Assembly: GCA_008828725.1 (NCBI GenBank)
Contig: MEHQ01001178.1
Span: 98,870-162,869 of the forward strand
From: Saccharina japonica
Lineage: Eukaryota > Sar > Phaeophyceae > Laminariales > Laminariaceae
Direction: 5' to 3'
DNA: 64,000 nucleotides
The position numbers and the translations under genes are program-made. Shown in pieces: positions 1-10,410 of the stretch (positions are counted from its first letter, which is position 1; each line of letters opens with the position of its first letter). The notes under the pieces are model-generated. The model saw only the letters and a list, made by a program, of their open reading frames with translations. It was not told the DNA's origin and made no database searches.

Positions 1-700
1 CAAGAACTTATTAGAGCCGGTCGCCTTGACGAGGCAACAAGCAAACCAGATCCTTGAGCATCCCCACCAAGTGGTCTTTGGTGCAAAGGTTGTGCGGCCC
101 ATCTAAACTATGATTTACCCCATGCCCGCGCGCACCTGATCCAAGCTGGCCGTGTTACTAAAACACGGCGCCAAGGCCGCTGCGTTCAAGCCGAGCCTCG
201 CCGCGTTCGTCCCGGAGTCGATGTGCCACTGGACTACGTACAGCAAAACGATAGCAAAGCCGTCCCAAGCTTTTTTCTCATCTACAACAGCAGTAGTGCA
301 CCTGCCCGCCCTGCGCGCCTTCCTGGAACTCCACCACGAGGCGTTTTTAGGACGGGATTCCGGGGATGCAATTCACTGCTTGCTGTACTCGTATGTGCCA
401 CATCGGCCTTTTGAGGGCGTCGTAGTTGTTTCGAGCTAGAGGTGGTCCCCGTGATAGGTATGGGTCGAGGGCATGCAGACAGCCGATGATACAGAGAGGC
501 GCGCAGTTTCCAATGAATTCAGGGCTTCCGTCTGCCTGGCGACCGTTCCGAAAGCCAGCATCTTCAACTTTGTTGTGCTCTCCAAACCTTTTCAGAGTGT
601 CGAGAGAACACAAGAGGCAATTGCAGAACAACAAGCCGAACATTGGCAATAGAGGTCAGGAGGAGTCAATCGCGCTGTTATTGGACATGCGGAGGAAGGC
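1..700. other. Coding-like but unresolved stretch
   Basis: The composition is coding-like and short frames are open on the plus strand (152-439 and 426-710), but no frame stays open throughout and I recognise no domain. One frame near 485-650 has a retroelement-like feel, without a diagnostic motif. It could be a decayed mobile-element gene or the end of a gene lying left of the window. Confidence 0.2.
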
Positions 701-1249
701 ACATCAGTGATGTGGTGGCACAGGAGAGCTTCTACAATAATCGCAAGGAGCACGTACGCACGTACCACCAGGTGAACGTCAAGCAGTTCTTACAGTAAAG
801 TAAGTAATACTGCTGTGCGTATATATATATGATACGAGTACTACGGCTGCAAGCGCATGGCTACATACTACACACTGGCTCACGATTCTTGATGAGCTGT
901 AGTGTGCTGCCAGCTACCAGCTGCTTAAAGCTTTGCGGAGTGTTTTCCTGTGCAAACAGTGGGGTGCACAATAATGAGAGAAAACGGGCTTCACCGACGG
1001 GTAAATTTAAATTTGCGTTGGCACGGGAACTTGGAGAACCAGGGTTCACCTGAATTTTCCCGCTTGATACATATATCATACGTACGAGCTTTTATTTGCG
1101 CTGTTGAAGCAGAAACATGATGTCCTAGAGTTTCGGTCGAGATAACATAAAATATCGGTTCGGAGATAAGAGCTAAGAGCGGTAACACTGCTGGCCTGTC
1201 CCGAGGAGCTCTTGAATCGGGAACCCCACTGCTGCATAATACACTGCTG
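701..1249. other. No gene seen
   Basis: Non-coding, with a short TATATA run near 821-830 and GTAC-rich sequence. Nothing further can be supported. Confidence 0.5.
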
Positions 1250-1364
1250 CTGTAGCTGTATGTAGCTGTAGCTGTAGCTGTAGTTGTAGCTAACTAGTTG
1301 TAGCTGTAGCTGTAGCTGTAGCTGTAGCTGTAGCAGCTGTAGTTGTAGCTGTAGCTGTAGCTTT
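1250..1364. repeat. Hexanucleotide repeat (TGTAGC)n
   Basis: Near-perfect tandem TGTAGC units, interrupted around 1290 and 1335. A simple repeat with no coding sense. Confidence 0.9.
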
Positions 1365-1539
1365 TTGTGCCACCTTCATGGACATCTTACCAGCTGGTTT
1401 GGTTGTACGTGCGCAACCGAGGGCCTACAGCTAAATCAACAAGAGGGTACTGCACGCATCCTGCACGAGCGAGGGTTATTAATAGTTAGCATACACGTTA
1501 GCACCTACCGTAACATACAACAGCTCTAAGCTCTTCACG

Positions 1540-1706
<167 letters not shown>

Positions 1707-1860
1707 CAACATACAGTAGTATTTGCAGTGCTGCTGTTCTGTGCATGTACCGTACGTAGTGCTTGGTACCTGGTTCAGACAGACAGGTGTTTATGCAGCA
1801 AGCAACAGCAGCTTCTCCAGCAGTAGTAGCATTCAAAACGCTATACAGAACTCAACAGCA

Positions 1861-3281
1861 TACCAGGTATAATTTAGGGCCGCGCACTTGCAGCCTCAGT
1901 CAGTCACGTACTGAAGGAACTGCTGTGGACATCAGCCAGTAACGCCGAGCCAATCGCCCCGCCCTCTCGGCTGGTGAGGGCCCCTCGCCCCCCGCTAGAA
2001 GCGCCGCCGCAGGCGAAAAATAACAGAGACGCTACGTACGTACGCGTATTTCTCTTGATTTCCAAAATCACGATCTGGGTTCGTTACTGCTGCTGTATTG
2101 GCTAGGATATATTGCAGGCATCGACACAGAAAAGAGCACGTTGCACCTTAAGTAGTACCTGGTAAGCAGTTTTAGGCAATGATAAGACAAACTTCATTTT
2201 TGTTTTTGTTGTGTTTTCGCACTCTCTCGGATCTCATTTTGATGGGTTTTCGTAGTATATTGCGTGCTTGTTGGACGTACGTAAGATCAAGCCTTACTTA
2301 CCTGGCAACATCTACTGGCAGGCTCAATGGCCAGTAGACACCTGCGTACGTATGATACTTACACTACGAGTAGCAGCTGACAGTAATTGCTGCCGTGCCA
2401 GTGAGCAGCCCTCGAACAAGTATACACGCACGACGTCGTACTGCTGCTGTCTTTTTGTTTTTTTGCGAAATTTTGCCACAGGTATATATAGCAATGCTGC
2501 TGTCGTATACCTGGTACGAGCTGTTTTACGAGTACGTTGCTTGTTTACCCATGGTTGCTCGATATGATTGTTCAAAAGGAGAAGTCTCGCATCTGCGTCT
2601 GTCTTGAGCGTTCTGCATCCCTTCGACATGATTGCTTGAGAGCGTTGTTGGAAAAAAAACCAACAGGAAATACTTGCATCTGTCTGCAGCGTTCTGCATT
2701 CCTTTGAACCTGGTTCCGATACTGCACCGACCGCTGTAGTACCACTGCAAGCCGTATAAAAGTACAGACAGTAATGCCACACCGCTTCCGGAATCGAACA
2801 GTACTCGCACTCAGAACCAACGGATCATACCAACCACACCATGCGTAGCCCGAAAACGTTCGGTAGGGCAACGGTGGAACGACTTGACGCGAAGGGCCAC
2901 ATAACCATGGTTGGATCGGTATGAGTCCTCCTCTTGCCTCCAATAAATGCTGGTTGGTTGAATTGAGCAGCATAAGTATCCCCGCTGTTTTGTTTTTGTT
3001 TTTAGACCAGGACAGCAGTCAACCATGAAGTCTGTCTCTGCGACTGCTGCCTCTGCCTCCAAACTAAAAGCCCCAACACGCTACTCGTACAACTTGCTTC
3101 TGCAGCAAGCAGTATCCATAGGTTGATCTCACTTTCTCGCACTCACTCGTGTTCCGTGCTGTGTTGTGCGCGCTGCGATGGCCAGCAGAGTGGTGGGCGA
3201 TGCGCGATGTGCGATGTGCCGGAGGTGGGCGCATTCGACATCAAAATTGATTGGTCAAAACTGACAGTCCAAAACATTACG
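1861..3281. other. No gene seen
   Basis: Mixed non-coding sequence. A GC-rich patch at 1930-2010 carries CCAAT and a CCGAG/CTCGG inverted pair and could be promoter-like, but no gene follows it. A short imperfect direct repeat (GCGTTCTGCATYCCTTTGA type) occurs near 2607 and 2690. Confidence 0.4.
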
Positions 3282-4165
3282 ATTAAAAAAGGGCATTAGC
3301 CAACAATAGGTATACCTACGTACTTTGATTCATTTATAGGTACACTGCGCAATGTACACCGGAAACGGCTTCCTGGCCCGCCTGATATTGGGCCTGCGCT
3401 CCATTGTACCTACAAATGGCTCAAAGTGCCTAGGTACACCTGTTATCGGCTACTCATTTTACGTATGACCTATTTTGGCTTCAAGTGTACCTATAAATGG
3501 CTCGAACAATCACTTTTTGGCAACTGAAATATAGACAGACGGCCACGCCAGATGCCGGGGCTGTCAACCAGCCGACCGTACCTGCCAACCAGATGTGATA
3601 TGAGTCGTTTGGGCCACCTTCCTTTAATGGGTGTGATCGTGATGCGGAGAAACAGATATGACGAGTGTTTCCATGCCATTATGCTGAAAGTACAATACAC
3701 ATACTGTAGTGCAGTATAATAGTAGGAGCAACTTCGGTATATTATATTCGTGTACAGAGTAATACCATACGGTTAAGGGGGTCTGAATTACACAGCCGTT
3801 GGCGCGGTCCGGAACAACATTCCATAGCAAACGTGGGTGAATATATATGAGGAAGACAGGTACGGTCGGCTGGTTGACAGTCCCGGCATCTGGTGTGGCC
3901 GTCTGTCTATATTTCAGTTGCCAAAAAGTGATCGTTCGACCAATTTATAGGTACACTTGAAGCCAAAAATAGGTGATACGTGAAATGTTTAGACGAGAAT
4001 AGGCGTACCTACGTAGGCACTTTGAGCCATTTGTTGGTACAAAGGAGCGCAGGCCCAATATCAGGCGGGCCAGGAAGCCGTTTCCGGTTGTATATTACGC
4101 AGTGTACCTATAAATGGCTCAAAGTGCGTAGGTATACCTATTTTTGGATAATTCCCATTAAAAAA
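3282..4165. mobile_element. Foldback MULE-like non-autonomous DNA element
   Basis: The element proper is 3291-4156 (866 bp). It begins GGGCATTAGCC and ends in the imperfect inverse, GGATAATTCCC. The two ends form long inverted arms (about 3291-3585 and 3858-4156) around a roughly 270-bp centre with no ORF of note. The 9-bp direct repeat ATTAAAAAA sits exactly at both outer edges (3282-3290 and 4157-4165) and is the target-site duplication. Long inverted ends plus a 9-bp duplication fit the Mutator superfamily. The arms hold nested copies of a motif around CCTATAAATGGCTC, so each arm can fold on itself. No transposase is present, so it would need one in trans. Confidence 0.75.
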
Positions 4166-4273
4166 TAATAAGAGGAGGCACGGCGAAAAAACGGTATGCA
4201 TCATGAGATTTTTAGCCATTTAGAGGTACAGCCGAAATAGCACTCGGGAAAAGGCTCCACTCCATCGTGCCTA

Positions 4274-4342
4274 TTGTTGGCTGGACGGATACATCCGTTG
4301 TTGGCTGAACGGATACATCCTTTGTTGGCTGAACGGATCCAG
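4274..4342. repeat. 24-bp tandem repeat, three units
   Basis: Three successive units of the form TTGTTGGCTGAACGGATACA plus CCT/CCG, with few differences. Confidence 0.85.
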
Positions 4343-4441
4343 GATTCAGGTACACAGCCAGTACCAGGTATGTATGCCTTTATTTGCGTACTCAAGTCGG
4401 CGTTCACCATTAGTCTTGAACTCTGTGTAACGGCCTACGAC

Positions 4442-4780
4442 TTTTTTTTCTTTCTTTTTCCCTCCCATTTATTATCTTCGCACTTCCGTCTTTCTCCCTC
4501 CCCTAGTCGTAACTCAGATCCGGGGCCACAAAGTAGGTTCCTCTCCCTCCCCCCCCACTACGGTCCTTGCCTTGGTTTTTATCACGCAGAGGGTTCAGCC
4601 TTCCCAACGCTCGTTGATTTTCATCGAAAATTGCTAACTCACGCTTTCGCGCTTTCCGCTAGTCAAGATATTTTTAGCGAGAAAAAGTCCCCCCCCGAGC
4701 ATGCACTCGGGGGGGCTCGAACTCACGACCTTGACTTAACAGGGACGAGGTTCACCTGTCACTCCACTGGAGCCGGGACC
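4442..4780 (-). mobile_element. tRNA-derived SINE, near full length
   Basis: On the minus strand the element starts with a tRNA-like head. It contains a B-box-like sequence, GGTCGTGAGTTCGAGCC (plus positions 4714-4730), and an A-box-like TCCAGTGGAGTG. A roughly 250-bp body shared with other copies follows, ending in an A-rich tail, seen here as T-rich sequence at 4442-4460. Other copies lie at 9605, 10079, 12244, 40705, 44951 and 51900. A head with RNA polymerase III promoter boxes, a shared body and an A tail define a tRNA-derived SINE. Confidence 0.8.
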
Positions 4781-4971
4781 TATTACACGTGCATGGAACA
4801 TGATCAGAAAAGTACGACCAGCCGTCCACAGGTGTCGAGACTGGTCAGCCATCAGGTCATCTAAGCTGTCAACACCCAACACTTCTGAGTATTTGCCCCT
4901 CATCATGCAGGCACTCAGCTGCTATTCTTATACGAAGTAGTAGACGACGGGGACAAAGATGGCTAATCTAA

Positions 4972-5152
4972 CACCTGCAGGACACCTGATAATAAGAAAC
5001 AGGCTGACAAGAAAGCCAGGCTGATATTGAAAGAAAAACAAGAAATTCGGGAGTCATAATCTTGAAATTTGTGTAGAAAGCACCGTCTCTCAAATAAGAA
5101 ATCCAGCCTCCTGGACCAGATTTCCTGTTTCTTATAAGGTGTCCTGTACTAT
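4972..5152 (+). mobile_element. MITE, CAGGACACCT family
   Basis: About 180 bp. The left end is GCAGGACACCTGATAATAAG and the right end runs CTTATAAGGTGTCCTGTACT, forming inverted termini. The interior matches the 5312 copy (GAAATTCGGGAGTC, CAAATAAGAAATCCAGCCT). The ends are more diverged than in the 5312 copy. Confidence 0.75.
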
Positions 5153-5311
5153 AGCTGTACCAGTATGATACGATTTCCCTGCGGATATTTCTTTCATCAC
5201 TGTTCCCGCCGCCCACCACCATCATATTGCGACTTTTTGCGCGTTGTTGGCGGTCCACGTTGTGTCTCGCCAACTGCTATGTATGTCTCATTTGGGTTCC
5301 GCCGTTGCCGT

Positions 5312-5494
5312 GTACAGTACAGGACACCTCATAAGAAACAGGCTAATAATAAATTCAGGCTGGGATTCAGAGGGAAATAAGAAATTCGGGAGTCGTTATA
5401 TTGAAATTAGTGTAGAACACACCCTCTCTCAAATAAGAAATCCAGCCTGGACCAGATTTCCTGTTTCTTATTGGTTAGGTGTCCTGTACTGTAC
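5312..5494 (+). mobile_element. MITE, CAGGACACCT family, best copy
   Basis: 183 bp with perfect 18-bp terminal inverted repeats, GTACAGTACAGGACACCT and its exact complement. A second inverted pair inside is ATAAGAAACAGG and CCTGTTTCTTAT. There is no coding capacity. The TA at the outer edges would suit a Tc1/mariner-type target, but TA also occurs inside the repeat, so the superfamily is not settled. Confidence 0.85.
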
Positions 5495-5884
5495 AGCAGT
5501 ACTTTCGTCCTTTTCTAGAAACAGTGTTTGTCGTCTTTTTTTTTTCGCGGGCTGTGTTTCTTCTGGTAATTTTAACTCGTGAGTTCGAGTGTTGCGCTCA
5601 TCTTGAGTACATTTATTTGTCTTCTCGCGACAGACCCAAAAGCGAGACCTTCATGTTGTGGATGGGGCACTGAGCAATATCCCGAGCTCCGAACTATTTT
5701 TTTTCGCGAAACCGCGTGTGGCGATGTCAACGATATTTTTCCACCCCCCCGCCACCGCCGCCCCCCCCCTCTTCCCCGCACACGCCAAAACGCTAGATGA
5801 AAGCTCTCAAGTATGAGCTTGAAACCCAGATCGTCATTCTTCTCCTGCAGCTGTGGTAGGAGAACGAACGGCCAGTGTCATACG

Positions 5885-5962
5885 ATGAGGATGTCTTTCC
5901 TCGGGGAAGAAGAGGCCCTCGCGCAGAAGGAAGCTAAGAAGCAGCGGAAGAAGCGGAAGGAG
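5885..5962 (+). CDS. Candidate first exon of an unrecognised gene
   Basis: Two in-frame ATGs (5885 and 5891) open a short lysine- and glutamate-rich frame (GEEEALAQKEAKKQRKKRKE). It runs into a good donor, GAG|GTAGGA, after 5962, in phase 0. A highly charged helix of this kind is common in nuclear RNA-processing or nucleolar proteins, but no family is recognised. Candidate partners are the coding-like blocks at 6703-6817 and 7438-7493, where donor and acceptor phases can be matched. The upstream part could also be coding, behind the acceptor-like CTCCTGCAG near 5853. No transcript evidence is available from sequence alone. Confidence 0.35.
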
Positions 5963-5998
5963 GTAGGAAGATGGAGGGGAGGGGGGTAAGAGGAGGAC

Positions 5999-6166
5999 GC
6001 GGGGGCGGGGGCGGGGGCGGGGGCGGGGGTGTACTCATGTCATGCACGGCCGTAGTCGTATGACCATAGACCCTCACATCCCTACAATGCCGGGACGGAG
6101 CACGTTGGATTTTCACCAACCAGGCAGATCTTGCTTGCACCAAGCGCGAAGCGCCGTGATGTGGGG
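5999..6166 (-). mobile_element. Poly(C)-ended retroposon, truncated copy
   Basis: The tail is a GGGGGC repeat at 5999-6029 on the plus strand, followed by the reverse complement of the family 3' region (GTACTCATG, GGCCGTAGTCGTATGACCAT, CCGGGACGGAGCACGTTGG). It is truncated at the 5' end near 6160. Confidence 0.75.
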
Positions 6167-6702
6167 GGGGTACGCAGTTCCTGAATTTTAAGATGAGGCG
6201 ATTTTGTTTGTCGCTAAGTGGTTGTGGTTGCGGTCAAGTGCAATGAGGAGGGAGAGGAACTCGCGGGGAGGTGCGGGTTTTTGTAGAGAGACGCGGGGGG
6301 GGCGGTGAAAAAGAGGGGGCGGGTATGAGGTAGAGTATTCGCATTCGAGTAGTGTGCCAGTCGGTTGATACAGAGAGTTGGCGTCGAGGTCGCTGCTTTT
6401 TAAAATGATAATGGTGGAGAGACAAGGACCATTTCGCAGAGAGCTGATGAAGTTGGACAACGTGTGTGCTCAGGCGAGAGGTGTATCGTATGACGCTGCG
6501 GTCGTTATCGCTGTCTCAAATCACCCTGTCACGCATGGTATGACCCAACATCCACACCCGTAGGTCATCATCAGTATCATAGCGTTAGGTTTTGCAGCTA
6601 CTGCTGTAGTGGTACAGTCCTCTCGCAAAAATCGCTGACACCATATCTCCTTGCTAGCTGTATGTTTTCATGGTTCAACCCTGACAGGAATGAGACGAAG
6701 AG

Positions 6703-6817
6703 ATTGAGGAGATACTCCAGCAGTTCAAGATCCCGGTGGAGTTGAGCAGTGACCGCGGGCGCCCCCGACTTTTTGTAGACAAAGACGGAGAAGACCGACC
6801 GAACTACGGGGAAGAAG
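6703..6817 (+). CDS. Candidate second exon of the unrecognised gene
   Basis: A frame with strong coding character (includes EEILQQFKIPVEL, GRPRLFVDKDGEDRPNYGEE) ends at a plausible donor, GAAG|GTGCGA, after 6817, in phase 1. The obvious acceptor at 6687 (CCCTGACAG) does not give an open frame. I placed the start after AAGAG at 6702, which keeps phase with the 5885-5962 exon but is a weak acceptor. Residues are mostly charged and polar, with a short hydrophobic core, LFVDKDG. No family is recognised, and the exon joins are inference. Confidence 0.35.
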
Positions 6818-7437
6818 GTGCGAAAGTCACAGCGCCGCCGCTTGTTTCGTGTCGACGTGAAACGGCGGCGAGGTCGTGGCATCAAGACGTCGCCGTTGTT
6901 GGGCTTCGGTCTGTCGCTTTGGCCTCCGCGCGTTGTAAAAGGCTGGTGACCCCACAGCAGACAACAGTAGCGTGACTAGAAAGTGTAGAGGGGGGTCGCT
7001 TGAGCCTGCTTGGATGAGACGCGGGTTGAGCTGGACAGTTGGTTGCGTTCTTGCTCCGCCTGACACAAAGGTGGAAGCATATGGGTACTGCGAGAGCTGT
7101 TAGGCTCCTCCTTGTGAGCAAGAACGTTTCGCGCAATTTGTATGGTGGTCGGGTCACACAAATAGTGCCCCTGGTACACCTTCAGAACAACAGCAGTGCA
7201 CTTTGCTGCTGCACACGCACGTGCGTGGTACACATAGACTAACGCCTAATCTTCTATAAGCGTGATGGCGGAAGTCGGCGACTATCTTGACGCCTCGTTT
7301 TTGGCAATGCGGGAGTAGCAGTGTCTGCGGCTTCACGTCGCGTCCATCAGTGCCAGATTAAAAAACAACGGCGAGTAGAAACATGGCGGGGTCAAGCCTG
7401 AACGTGCCGTTGCTTCTTTCAATGCTGAGGATAGCAG

Positions 7438-7493
7438 CCGTCAGACAGCCCGAGCGTGCCAAAAACCGATACCAGCAAGATGATACGTCTGTC
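7438..7493 (+). CDS. Candidate third exon of the unrecognised gene
   Basis: The block follows a pyrimidine-rich tract and acceptor (TTGCTTCTTTC ... ATAGCAG) and ends at a strong donor, GTC|GTAAGG. It encodes VRQPERAKNRYQQDDTSV in the phase left open by 6703-6817. It lies inside a longer plus-strand frame (7383-7853) that may itself be spurious. The match of splice signals and phase is the only support. Confidence 0.25.
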
Positions 7494-7798
7494 GTAAGGC
7501 ATCCTGATAATGTCTCGGCCTGGGTGGCCGGCGCCCCGGCCGCGGCCGACGCTACGAGACGAGCCAGCCCGACACCTGAGAACAAGAGCCTGGAGTTGAA
7601 AGCTATCCAGATTCAGCACACCGTTGCAAGCGTCCTTGGCTCCTCGCTCTCCTCTCTGGCATTTTGTACCCCACGAGAGACATCACCGTCGCGGGAACGT
7701 GATAGAGGTGAGAACAACAATCGAACCTGTTTGGTCTCGCCACAAGCTAGAGTACCGTATGCTACAGAACGGAATTATATTCGGGTGTTGATGACGGA

Positions 7799-8134
7799 GT
7801 GGGCTGCCTCCGCGAGTGCTGCCTGCCTGCCTGCCTGCCTGCGTGCGTTGTGATGCCGAACGAAATTCCACGTGTTTCGACTGACACCCAACCTTTCCCT
7901 AATTTCCCCGTGCCCCGTCTGCTGCAGCCGTCCTGTGGGCCTTGTTTGGAAGCAGCAACCCACGGGACAGCAGAGTGTCTACACATATTCCCGGAGGGAA
8001 AGGCTGAAGTGCAGCCTACAGGCGTTGGCAGAACCGAGGTTCTGTGGCCACCGATCACATGTATAAATAGCGTGCCGTCTCCTGGGAAATTGTTGTGCGC
8101 CATGCCCTGCCCGACGAACGGTGGTGACTGCTAA
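7799..8134 (+). CDS. Possible terminal exon, unrecognised
   Basis: A 111-codon frame is open to a TGA/TAA-bounded end at 8134. After a possible acceptor (CTGCTGCAG near 7926) it encodes a cysteine-containing segment with HIFPEGKAEVQPTGVGRTEV and ends in CPTNGGDC. It could be the last exon of the 5.9-7.5 kb candidate gene, or chance. A tandem CTGC run (7820-7840) sits in the upstream part and argues against that part being coding. Confidence 0.2.
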   Translation: MGCLRECCLPACLPACVVMPNEIPRVSTDTQPFPNFPVPRLLQPSCGPCLEAATHGTAECLHIFPEGKAEVQPTGVGRTEVLWPPITCINSVPSPGKLLCAMPCPTNGGDC

Positions 8135-8230
8135 ATACTGCGGCGAGAACGCGAGGAGAACGAACGAGTCTCTAGTCTCGCTCCTTGTGGTGATTATTTT
8201 CCAGTCACGTCAACGCAGACAGTATATACA

Positions 8231-8445
8231 ATACAGTACAGGCCACGTATTCATAAGAAAACGAGCAATAACAAAGGCAGGCTGATATTATTCAGAGGAA
8301 AATAAGAAACGCGGGAGTCGTTATACTGAAGTCAGTGTAGAAAGCACCCATTTTCAAGGAAGAAACCCAGCTTGGACCAGCTTTCCTGTTACTTACCTGG
8401 CATTATACAGTGTAGTACATACTGTAGGTGTTCTGTACTCTGTAC
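8231..8445 (+). mobile_element. MITE, CAGGACACCT family, diverged copy
   Basis: The left end is TACAGTACAGGCCACGTA and the right end is AGGTGTTCTGTACTCTGTA. The interior shares AAATAAGAAACGCGGGAGTC and GTGTAGAAAGCACCC with the 5312 copy, with a short insertion before the right end. Confidence 0.7.
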
Positions 8446-8838
8446 AACATAAAGGCTGGTTCAAGCATATCGCCCCAATTTTTGTCCGTCATGAATGAAA
8501 GCCGATCGCAATATCTACTCGAGTGTCACACATTTGGTATTATACGAACCACAATGAACAGCGGAAGAGGGTGATATGGCCATTTTTATTTGTTAACGGC
8601 CTAGCGCTGGCACTACGTAGCGGCGAAATTGTGTCCCGCGACCAACCACAGGCCTGACAAAAAAGGTGAAAAATAGTCAGGCGTTTCCGTAGGAAGGAAC
8701 TTTTTTTTTGTGTGTGTGAACGAACCGACTGCAGGTTGGTACTCTTGAGGCATGTCTGTATAAAGTTTAGCGCAAATATTCATTCGGTAACATTCGGTAA
8801 CGGGTTGGCAGAGGGGTTCATGCAACACGCGTGTATTA
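8446..8838. other. No gene seen
   Basis: Short frames only, none with coding character. A T-rich run and a short GTGTGTG run lie at 8700-8720. Confidence 0.4.
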
Positions 8839-9426
8839 CTTGACTTTTTCGTGGCGCTGTCCGCGGCATGTCGCGGTAGTGTCCGTGAAGTGTCGCGACA
8901 TGCCGCGACACCCCGCGACGTGCCGAGACATGATGCGGACAGTGCCACGACATGTCGCGGAATGCCATGTCCGCGGCGTGTGTCGCGGCAAGCCCCGCGG
9001 CAAGCACCGCGGCAAGCACCGCGGCGAGTGTCGCGGCAAGTGTCGCGGCAAGTTTCGCGGCGAGTGTTGCGGCGTGTGTCGCGGCAAGTGTCGCGGCAAG
9101 CACCGCGGCGTGTGTCGCGGTAAGCCCCACGGCGAGTGTCGCGGTGATTGTCCTAACCCTCACGCCCCTGCGCACGCCGCGACACACGCTGCGACACACA
9201 GCGCGAAACTAGACGCGACACTTTCCGCGACACTTGCCGCGACACGTGTCAAGGCACTTTCCGTGGCGCATGCCGTGGCAGTTGCCTTGGCGCTGGCCAC
9301 GGCATGCCGCGGCGACCACTGCCACGGGAAGAACCGTGGCGCAATCCGCGACGGCGCCAACGTATCGCGGCATCTCGCGAAATGCCGCGACGCGTACCGC
9401 GGACAGGGCCACGAAAAAGTCAACTA
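8839..9426. mobile_element. GC-rich palindromic element built of 12-bp repeats
   Basis: The ends are inverted: TTGACTTTTTCGTGGC at 8840 and its complement, GCCACGAAAAAGTCAA, at 9424, extending into CTGTCCGCGG on both sides. The left half holds about 14 units of a 12-bp repeat, GTCGCGGCAAGT or close. The right half holds the same unit inverted (GCGACACTTGCC type), so the whole 588 bp can fold into one large imperfect hairpin. Several frames appear open only because the repeat is a multiple of three. The likely nature is a non-autonomous inverted-repeat DNA element. A target duplication is not clear (TTA on the left, TAA on the right). Confidence 0.7.
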
Positions 9427-9604
9427 ATGTAGATCTGTGAAATCTTGGGGGCTTGTCCGTGGAGCATCTCCAAAAACGGCGCGGACATCGGCTGCGTACG
9501 TACACAATTTGTGGCGCGGTGCGCTTGAACCAGCTCGTAGATAACCTGCAATCGTCAGGAAACGCTCTCCTTTCACCTTCCTTCGACAATTCGTGCTTTT
9601 TCTT

Positions 9605-9843
9605 TCGCAGATCTCGCAAAAATATCTTGACTAGCGGAAAGCGCGAGAGCGTGTGAGTTAGCAAAATTCGATGAAAATCGACGAGCGTTGGGAATGCTGA
9701 ACCCTCTGCGCGATAAAAATCAAGGCACGAACCGCAGTGGGGATGAGGGAGAAGAGCCTGCTTTGTGACCCCGGATCTGAGTTACGACGATGGAGGTGGA
9801 GGGACAGAAGTGCAAAGACAGCACATGGGATGAAAAAAAAAAC
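9605..9843 (+). mobile_element. tRNA-derived SINE, 5'-truncated
   Basis: Shares the body of the family (GATGAAAATCGACGAGCG, CTGAACCCTCTGCGCGATAA, CCCCGGATCTGAGTTACGAC) and ends in an A run at 9832-9842. The tRNA-like head is missing. Confidence 0.75.
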
Positions 9844-9959
9844 GTAAAAAAAAAAAAGATCGACTAGATATTGTTATCGCGACGTCGGTGAGAGTCGGAA
9901 CTTCTCGTACATACAGCTGTTTCGTAAAAAAACGACGTGGGGGTCATGGTGCCTTTTTT

Positions 9960-10072
9960 TCTTCTTTCCCCCCCCCCCCATCCTTGCTCCGTCTCGAAAG
10001 GGATGCGTGGTCAATGGTCAAATGACTAAGGCAAGCAACAAATGAGTACGCCCCCCCCCCCCCCCCCCGCCA
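9960..10072 (+). mobile_element. Poly(C)-ended retroposon, second subfamily
   Basis: Runs from GCTCCGTCTCGAAAGGGATG through GGTCAATGGTCAAATGACTA to AATGAGTACG and a pure C tract at 10051-10068. It aligns with the main family but differs at many places, so it is a subfamily. Confidence 0.65.
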
Positions 10073-10078
10073 TCCTTT

Positions 10079-10410
10079 CATCTATTTATTATCTTCGCCC
10101 TTCTATTCTCTCTCCCTATTTTATAGTCGTAACTCAGATCCGGGGTCACTAAGTAGGCTCTTCTCCCCCCTCCCCACTACGTATGGCACGTGGCACGTGC
10201 CTTGCATTTTTACCGCGACAAGATTGTAGCACTTTCTTCCCTCGTCAACTCTCGTCGAATAATTGTGCTTACCCACGCTATAATATGCGCTTTCGACAGT
10301 TGGTTGGTGTCATTTGAGAATGAAAATCTCCATACGTACGGAGACCCGCGCCCTCGACTTCCAACTCAACAGGCTTCGTGGTCACCTGCTGAACCACCGG
10401 GGCGACCGGT
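10079..10410 (-). mobile_element. tRNA-derived SINE, diverged subfamily
   Basis: The minus strand begins ACCGGTCGCCCCGGTGG, then the GGTTCAGCAGGTGACCACG region, and ends near TTTATTATCTTCGCCC. The middle is much changed relative to the other copies and the B box is degenerate. The duplicate copy is at 18167-18498. Confidence 0.65.

Noticed and set aside
8780-9427. Open frames on both strands with repeated SRQ/RHL/AAS motifs
   Set aside because: They follow from a 12-bp repeat, a multiple of three, in a GC-rich palindrome. Many frames are open at once.
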